Source: Azospirillum soli
GTDB lineage: Bacteria; Pseudomonadota; Alphaproteobacteria; Azospirillales; Azospirillaceae
Assembly (NCBI RefSeq): GCF_017876165.1
Contig: NZ_JAGINQ010000001.1
Span: forward strand, 372,001 to 436,000
Length of the DNA: 64,000 nt
Direction: 5' to 3'
The position numbers and the translations under genes are program-made. The notes under the pieces are model-generated. The model worked only from the letters and a program-made list of their open reading frames with translations, searched no databases and was not told the DNA's origin. The stretch's first letter is position 1. Each line of letters begins with the position of its first letter. Below, one piece after another: positions 59,717-64,000 of this stretch.

Positions 59717-60867
59717 GCGGCAATCCCTATCAGACCTCTCCCTATCGGACTTCCTTGCGCACCGCCGCCGACTGGGGCTTGGTCACGCTTGCCCTTCTCA
59801 CCGCCGCCGCCCTGACCCAGCCCATTGGCATCAAGGATGGCGCCATACTGTCCTGGACCGCCGATCCCATCGCCCTCCTTTTCCTGGTCGGCTCCGCCTT
59901 CTCCGTCGTCGGCGGCCGGACCGCCCCAACCCCGGCCAAAGGCGCCTGGGTCGAGCTGGGCGGGGCCGCGATGGCGTGGCTGCTGCCCTTCCACCTCCTG
60001 AACGAAGGCGTGGACCTGTCGCGCGGCTGGGGCCTGTGGCTGTATTTGATCGTCGCGACGGTGATGCTGTGGCGCGTGCTGGGCGTCCTGTCGGCCGTGC
60101 CCGGCTGGCGGCGCAGCCTGCTCGTCCCCGGCCTGTTCGGCCTCGGCCTGCTGCTCGGCTGGGAAGTGCTGGTGCGCGGGTTCCAAATCCCCTCCGTCCT
60201 GCTGCCGCCGCCCAGCGCCATCGCCGCGTCGCTGGTCAAGCACGCCCCGGTGCTGTGGGACGACTTCCGGCAGACGGTGCTGACCTCGGTCGTGCGCGGT
60301 TATGTGATGGGCTGCGGGGCGGGCTTCGCCATGGCGATCCTGGCCGACCGCGTGCCGTTCCTGGCGCGCGGCCTGCTGCCGCTCGGCAACCTCGCCAGCG
60401 CCGTGCCGGTGATCGGCATCGCGCCCATCATGGTCATGTGGTTCGGCTTCGACTGGCAGTCCAAGGCGGCGGTCATCGTGGTGATGACCTTCTTCCCGAT
60501 GCTGGTGAACACGCTGGCCGGCCTGCAAACGTCGGAACGCATCCAGATGGATCTGATGCGCAGCTACGCCGCCGGCTACGGCACGACGCTGGTCAAGCTG
60601 CGGCTTCCCAACGCCCTGCCGTTCCTGTTCAACGGGCTGAAGATCAACTCCACCCTCGCGCTGATCGGCGCCATCGTGGCGGAGTTCTTCGGCACGCCCG
60701 TGGTCGGCATGGGCTTCCGCATCTCGACCGAGGTGGCGCGCATGAACCTGGACATCGTCTGGGCGACCATCGTCGTCGCGGCGGTCACCGGATCGGTTTT
60801 CTACGGCGGGCTGGCGCTGCTGGAGCGCGCGACCACCGCTTGGCATCCCTCCATGCGCCGGCGATAA
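59713..60867 (+). CDS. Second ABC transporter permease of the ThiY-type importer
   Basis: 384 aa, overlapping the previous stop by ATGA at 59713. The N-terminal 150 residues hold four additional membrane segments. The conserved permease domain follows (VRGYVMGCGAGFAMAILAD, DLMRSYAAGYGTTLVKLRLPNALP, AEFFGTPVVGMGFRIS). Having two different permease subunits points to a heterodimeric channel. It is 36 bp before the binding-protein gene. Confidence 0.9.
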   Translation: MSGNPYQTSPYRTSLRTAADWGLVTLALLTAAALTQPIGIKDGAILSWTADPIALLFLVGSAFSVVGGRTAPTPAKGAWVELGGAAMAWLLPFHLLNEGVDLSRGWGLWLYLIVATVMLWRVLGVLSAVPGWRRSLLVPGLFGLGLLLGWEVLVRGFQIPSVLLPPPSAIAASLVKHAPVLWDDFRQTVLTSVVRGYVMGCGAGFAMAILADRVPFLARGLLPLGNLASAVPVIGIAPIMVMWFGFDWQSKAAVIVVMTFFPMLVNTLAGLQTSERIQMDLMRSYAAGYGTTLVKLRLPNALPFLFNGLKINSTLALIGAIVAEFFGTPVVGMGFRISTEVARMNLDIVWATIVVAAVTGSVFYGGLALLERATTAWHPSMRRR

Positions 60868-60909
60868 GCCGGCGTTTTTTTAACCAATCGAACAGGGGAA
60901 GGTGTGGGC

Positions 60910-61911
60910 ATGAAGAAGTTCGGGAAGATCGCGATCCTCGCCACAGCCATTGCCGGCTGGACCACCGCCGCCAGCGCCGCCGACAAGCTGACCCTTCAGC
61001 TGAAGTGGGTCCCGCAGGCGCAGTTCGCCGGCTATTACGTCGCGCACGCCAAGGGCTTCTACAAGGAGGCCGGGCTTGACGTGACCATCAAGTCGGGCGG
61101 TCCCGACATCAACCCGTCGCAGGTCATCGCCGGGGGCGGCGCCGACGTGGTGGTGGACTGGCTGCCGTCCGCGCTCGCCACCCGCGAGAAGGGCGTGCCG
61201 CTGGTCAACATCGCGCAGATCTTCCAGAAGTCCGGCATGATGCTGACCTGCCGCAAGGACAGCGGCATCACCAAGCCGGAGGACTTCAAGGGCAAGACTC
61301 TGGGCGTCTGGTTCGCCGGCAACGAGTATCCGTTCCTCGCCTGGATGAGCAAGCTCGACTACTCCACCGGCGGCGCCAACCCCGACGTGAAGATCCTGAA
61401 GCAGGGGTTCAACGTCGACCCGCTGCTGCAGAAGCAGGCCCCCTGCATCTCCACCACCACCTACAACGAATACCAGCAGGTTCTCGAAGCCGGCGTGCCG
61501 GAGTCCGAACTGGTCAACTTCCGCTACCAGGATATCGGCGTCGCCACGCTGGAGGACGGCCTCTACACCCTGGAGAAGAGCCTCAAGGACCCGGCCATGG
61601 TGGACAAGCTGGCCCGTCTGGTGAAGGCGACCGTCAAGGGCTGGGAGTACGCCGCCAAGAACCAGGACGAAGCGGTGAAGATCGTCCTCGACAACGACAC
61701 CACCGGCGCCCAGACCGAGGAGCACCAGACCAACATGATCAAGGAGGCCGTGAAGCTCCTTGAAGGCTCCAAGAAGACCATGGGCTATCTGGACCCGGCC
61801 GATTTCGACCGCACGGTGGACATCCTGCTGTCCGGTTCCTCCGACCCGGTCATCACCAAGAAGCCGGACGGCGCCTGGACCCACGCGGTCTACGAGAAGA
61901 CGGGGCTCTGA
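60910..61911 (+). CDS. ABC transporter binding protein, NMT1/THI5 (ThiY) type
   Basis: 333 aa from the ATG at 60910 with AGGGGAAGG 7 nt upstream; a GTG at 60904 is the alternative. Signal peptide about 1-24 (ASAAD). The ThiY/NMT1 fold begins LTLQLKWVPQAQFAGYYVAHAKGFY, with GGPDINPSQVIAGGGADVVVD and FNVDPLLQKQAPCISTTTYNEY. This family carries pyrimidine precursors of thiamine or related heterocycles. No TPP riboswitch precedes the operon, so the ligand is uncertain. A hairpin follows 9 bp after the stop. Confidence 0.87.
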   Translation: MKKFGKIAILATAIAGWTTAASAADKLTLQLKWVPQAQFAGYYVAHAKGFYKEAGLDVTIKSGGPDINPSQVIAGGGADVVVDWLPSALATREKGVPLVNIAQIFQKSGMMLTCRKDSGITKPEDFKGKTLGVWFAGNEYPFLAWMSKLDYSTGGANPDVKILKQGFNVDPLLQKQAPCISTTTYNEYQQVLEAGVPESELVNFRYQDIGVATLEDGLYTLEKSLKDPAMVDKLARLVKATVKGWEYAAKNQDEAVKIVLDNDTTGAQTEEHQTNMIKEAVKLLEGSKKTMGYLDPADFDRTVDILLSGSSDPVITKKPDGAWTHAVYEKTGL

Positions 61912-61920
61912 CCTCCACCG

Positions 61921-61954
61921 TCCGGGGTTCCAGTCACCTGTCCGGAACCCCGGA
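61921..61954 (+). terminator. Hairpin closing the ABC importer operon
   Basis: TCCGGGGTTCC (61921-61931) and GGAACCCCGGA (61944-61954) form a perfect 11-bp stem with a 12-nt loop, 9 bp past the stop. There is no U tract, so it may stabilise the mRNA end or act in Rho-dependent termination. It separates the operon from the downstream sigma-54 unit. Confidence 0.6.
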
Positions 61955-62029
61955 CACATCGCCGGCTATCTTTCGTTCACAAACGCTCCCAAAGGTCGGA
62001 AAGCTGCCGTTTGCGTCACCCGGACGAAC

Positions 62030-62045
62030 TGGCACGAGCGTTGCT
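62030..62045 (+). promoter_or_regulatory. Perfect sigma-54 promoter in front of a gene-free, terminated unit
   Basis: TGGCACGAGCGTTGCT matches the consensus TGGCACG-N4-TTGCW at every fixed position. The start should be near 62056. No plus-strand coding gene begins before 62678, and a strong terminator ends at 62151, so the product should be an RNA of about 95 nt. Confidence 0.75.
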
Positions 62046-62055
62046 TTATTAGGCA

Positions 62056-62151
62056 TCGAACCGTCCCATGGCCGCTCTTGTTCCCTGCGTCCATGGTGAA
62101 CGATTCCTCCAAAGCATCTTGCCGGCCGCCCTGTGCGGCCGGTCTTTTTTT
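62056..62151 (+). ncRNA. Candidate sigma-54-dependent small RNA with anti-Shine-Dalgarno motif
   Basis: About 96 nt between a perfect sigma-54 promoter and an intrinsic terminator. The two CCATGG palindromes (62066-62071 and 62091-62096) can close a hairpin with a 19-nt pyrimidine-rich loop. An unpaired stretch with TTCCTCC (62104-62110) follows, then CCGGCCGC-CCTGT-GCGGCCGG and TTTTTTT. There is no plausible plus-strand ORF. The layout matches the candidate at 32596-32673 and the known CCUCC-bearing alphaproteobacterial small RNAs. Confidence 0.6.
62122..62151 (+). terminator. Strong intrinsic terminator ending the sigma-54 unit
   Basis: CCGGCCGC (62122-62129) and GCGGCCGG (62135-62142) form a perfect stem with a 5-nt loop, followed by TC and TTTTTTT (62145-62151). 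The U tract is on the plus strand only, so it does not serve the minus-strand cupin gene. Confidence 0.88.
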
Positions 62152-62162
62152 GGGGCCGGTTT

Positions 62163-62582
62163 TCAGCCGGCCGGCGGTTCGGCGGAAGCCGTGGGGAACT
62201 CGGCCGGCAAGGTGATCTCCAGCATTTCCAGATCGTCGGAATGCTCGATCTCCACGTGGCGGATGCCCGGCGGCTGGTGCACGCAGGACCCGGCCTGCAG
62301 CAGCACCTCGCCCACGCCCTCATAGGCGAACTTCACCCAGCCCTTCAGCACGTAGACCATCTGGAAATTCAGGTCGTGCGTGTGCCAGCCGCCGTGTGAC
62401 GGCTCGCCCGGCCGGGCGCGGATCACATGGGCGTTGGCCTTCCCGCCGGTCGCCGCGCGGATGCCCAGGTCCCGGTACTCGAAGAAGGGCCGCAGCCCGT
62501 CGCGCTTGAAGTCCGCCGGATCGGCGTGGCTGACCGCAAAAGCCATCTTGGTGTCATCGGTCGTGGTGTCGCGATCGGTCAT
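62163..62582 (-). CDS. Cupin-domain protein
   Basis: 139 aa from the ATG at 62582 (MTDRDTTTDDTKMAF). A single cupin barrel has metal-binding motif 1 HTHDLNFQMVYVLKGWVKF (two His, and Gln or Glu) and motif 2 GSCVHQPPGIRHVEIEHSDD (His). Small stand-alone cupins are often dioxygenase- or isomerase-like; the substrate cannot be told. It is divergent from the acyl-CoA-synthetase gene, 95 bp apart. Confidence 0.87.
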   Translation of the reverse strand: MTDRDTTTDDTKMAFAVSHADPADFKRDGLRPFFEYRDLGIRAATGGKANAHVIRARPGEPSHGGWHTHDLNFQMVYVLKGWVKFAYEGVGEVLLQAGSCVHQPPGIRHVEIEHSDDLEMLEITLPAEFPTASAEPPAG

Positions 62583-62677
62583 GTTGCGTCCTCCCCATTG
62601 TTGTGATTGCACCCTATAGTGAAGACCGTCGCGCAACGACGCGGCCCCGACAAGAAAAAGCATCCAGGGAGAGAGAT

Positions 62678-64000
62678 ATGGACACCGCCGCAGGAACCGC
62701 CGGCCAGCCCTTCGCGCCGCCGCTGCCGCAGGACGTGACGGTCAACCCGATCCGCTCCGCCGCCGACTGGCAGGCCCAGCGCGCCGCCTGCGAGGCTGAT
62801 CCCGGCGCTTTCCACGGCGCCGTCGCGGCGGAGACGATCCACTGGTTCGACGGCGCCTCCTGGCTGATGCGCGAGAGCGACGGCGTGTGGCGCGGCTGGA
62901 ACGCCGCGACCGGCGAACCCGCCGAGCGGCACGACTGGACTCCCTGGGCCCAGGCCTTCGACGGCTCCGAGGCCCCCTTCTACCGCTGGTTTGTCGGCGC
63001 CCGCACCAACGCCGCCTTCAACGAGGTGGACCGCCACGTCCTGTCCGGCCATGGGTCGGAGGTCGCCTACTGGTACGAGGGCGACCGCTGGGACGCGGCG
63101 GCCAACAACGGGCGTGGCGGCCCGGTGCACCACATCACCCTGACCCGCCGCGAGCTGCTGATCCGCTCCGCCCTTGCCGCGCAAGCCCTGAAGGACCTCG
63201 GCCTGTCGCAAGGCGACCGCATCGCGCTGAACATGCCCAACATCCTCGACCAGATCGTCTGGACCGAGGGGGCGAAGCGGCTGGGCGTTATCTATACCGC
63301 CGTGTTCGGCGGCTTTTCCGACAAGACGCTCTCCGACCGCATCGAGAACGCGGGCGCCCGCGTCGTCATCACCGCCGACGGCGCCAGCCGCAACGCCGAG
63401 GTTGCCGCTTTCAAGGAGGCCTACACCGACCCCGCGCTCGACCGTTTCGTCGCACTCCCCGACGCGCTGCGCATCACTGAAGACGTGCTGCGCGCCAAGC
63501 TGAACTCCACCGCCCTCCTGGACTCCGTCCGCACTGGCCTGGAAGGTGAAATCACCGTCGCCCCCGCCGACGTGATGCGCGAGCTCGGCAAGGCGCTGGA
63601 CCGCGCCGGCACCCTCGACGCCGCCACCGTCGCCGACCTGCGCGCCAGCGTCGCCGAGGCGCTGACCGCCGCCCCGCCGCGCGTTGAAAAGGTCATCGTC
63701 GTCCGCCACGTCGGCCTCCCCGACATCGCTTGGACACCAGGGCGCGACGTGTGGGCACACGACCTCTTTGCGAAGGCCGAGGAAACCCTCTGCCGCAACG
63801 CCGGGGTCCCCAACCTGGAAGCCCTGCGCGCGCTCGACGACCGCGCCCTCTACGCCGCCATCGCCAAATCGGTCCCGGCCGCCCCCGTGGACGCCGAATA
63901 CCCGCTGTTCATCATCTACACGTCGGGTTCCACCGGAAAGCCGAAGGGCGTCGTGCACGTCCATGGCGGCTACGTCGCCGGCCTCGCCCACACCATGAAG
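62678..64000 (+). CDS. AMP-forming acyl-CoA synthetase-like protein, 5' part (runs off window)
   Basis: 441 codons are visible, from an ATG preceded by AGGGAGAGAG; the gene continues past 64000. It begins with an acetyl-CoA-synthetase N-terminal domain (about 80-125, FYRWFVGARTNAAFNEVDRHV). Then comes the ANL core with GDRIALNMPNI, YTAVFGGFSDKTLSDRI and the P-loop YTSGSTGKPKGVVHVHGGY near the right edge. About 120-140 residues (about 275-410) of helical sequence are inserted relative to ordinary acetyl-CoA synthetase. Candidates are an acetate/propionate/acrylate-CoA ligase, or the ligase domain of a larger propionyl-CoA synthase. Confidence 0.85.
   Translation, partial: MDTAAGTAGQPFAPPLPQDVTVNPIRSAADWQAQRAACEADPGAFHGAVAAETIHWFDGASWLMRESDGVWRGWNAATGEPAERHDWTPWAQAFDGSEAPFYRWFVGARTNAAFNEVDRHVLSGHGSEVAYWYEGDRWDAAANNGRGGPVHHITLTRRELLIRSALAAQALKDLGLSQGDRIALNMPNILDQIVWTEGAKRLGVIYTAVFGGFSDKTLSDRIENAGARVVITADGASRNAEVAAFKEAYTDPALDRFVALPDALRITEDVLRAKLNSTALLDSVRTGLEGEITVAPADVMRELGKALDRAGTLDAATVADLRASVAEALTAAPPRVEKVIVVRHVGLPDIAWTPGRDVWAHDLFAKAEETLCRNAGVPNLEALRALDDRALYAAIAKSVPAAPVDAEYPLFIIYTSGSTGKPKGVVHVHGGYVAGLAHTMK

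Noticed and set aside
61971..62094. A minus-strand frame of 42 codons starting at 62094 with GGAGGAA upstream
   Set aside because: The apparent ribosome-binding site is the complement of the TTCCTCC motif of the candidate small RNA. The peptide has no recognisable features, and the plus-strand promoter and terminator explain the region better.

Overview
The window is a GC-rich alphaproteobacterial chromosome segment. The order tRNA-Tyr, tRNA-Gly, tuf, tRNA-Trp, secE, nusG, rplKAJL, rpoBC, rpsL, rpsG, fusA, tuf, rpsJ, the RpoB/RpoC lengths and the accessory gene set fit Rhodospirillales and look most like Azospirillum. The genus is my inference from gene content, not from a database match.

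Region 1 (1-18.9 kb, minus strand) is the transcription/translation superoperon: the start of rpsJ, two nearly identical tuf copies, fusA, rpsG, rpsL, rpoC, rpoB, rplL, rplJ, rplA, rplK, nusG, secE and three tRNAs. Long leaders before rpsJ and rpsL each have a consensus-like promoter followed by a terminator-like hairpin, which suggests attenuation. Region 2 (18.9-25.3 kb) holds rlmB, a periplasmic cyclic phosphodiesterase/nucleotidase, tRNA-Thr, a polysaccharide-export lipoprotein next to an outer-membrane beta-barrel, and small unknown proteins. Region 3 (25.5-31.3 kb) is a MarR regulator and a branched-chain-amino-acid-type ABC importer with a LivH-LivM fusion. Region 4 (31.3-38.3 kb) has otsB, nagA and a ROK kinase, a predicted 20-aa membrane microprotein, and a large ATPase/transmembrane/ankyrin protein.

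Region 5 (38.3-45.8 kb, minus) is an M20 peptidase and the complete urea importer urtABCDE, with a sigma-54-type promoter upstream of urtA. Region 6 (46-50.2 kb) encodes small secreted proteins and a periplasmic redox cluster: an unknown secreted protein, a PQQ alcohol dehydrogenase with the lanthanide-type extra aspartate, and a type-1 copper protein. Region 7 (50.1-56.4 kb) has a GIY-YIG protein and a DUF2239 protein expressed divergently from a symmetric promoter/operator, then two tandem exported caspase-fold proteins. One keeps the His/Cys dyad and carries a sulfatase-modifying-factor (FGE) domain; the other has lost both catalytic residues and carries MORN repeats. Region 8 (56.6-64 kb) has a DUF3126 protein, a ThiY-type ABC importer, a cupin and the start of an acyl-CoA-synthetase-like gene.

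The least expected signals are two gene-free, terminator-bounded transcription units, each with a promoter-like sequence, hairpins and a single-stranded UUCCUCC (anti-Shine-Dalgarno) stretch before an intrinsic terminator. They look like small RNAs of one architecture. The one at about 62.06-62.15 kb lies behind a perfect sigma-54 promoter. The window also contains four copies of a GC-rich palindromic repeat (one read through as the N-terminus of an ABC permease) and two long low-complexity palindromes between convergent genes. I saw no insertion sequence, prophage or CRISPR array.
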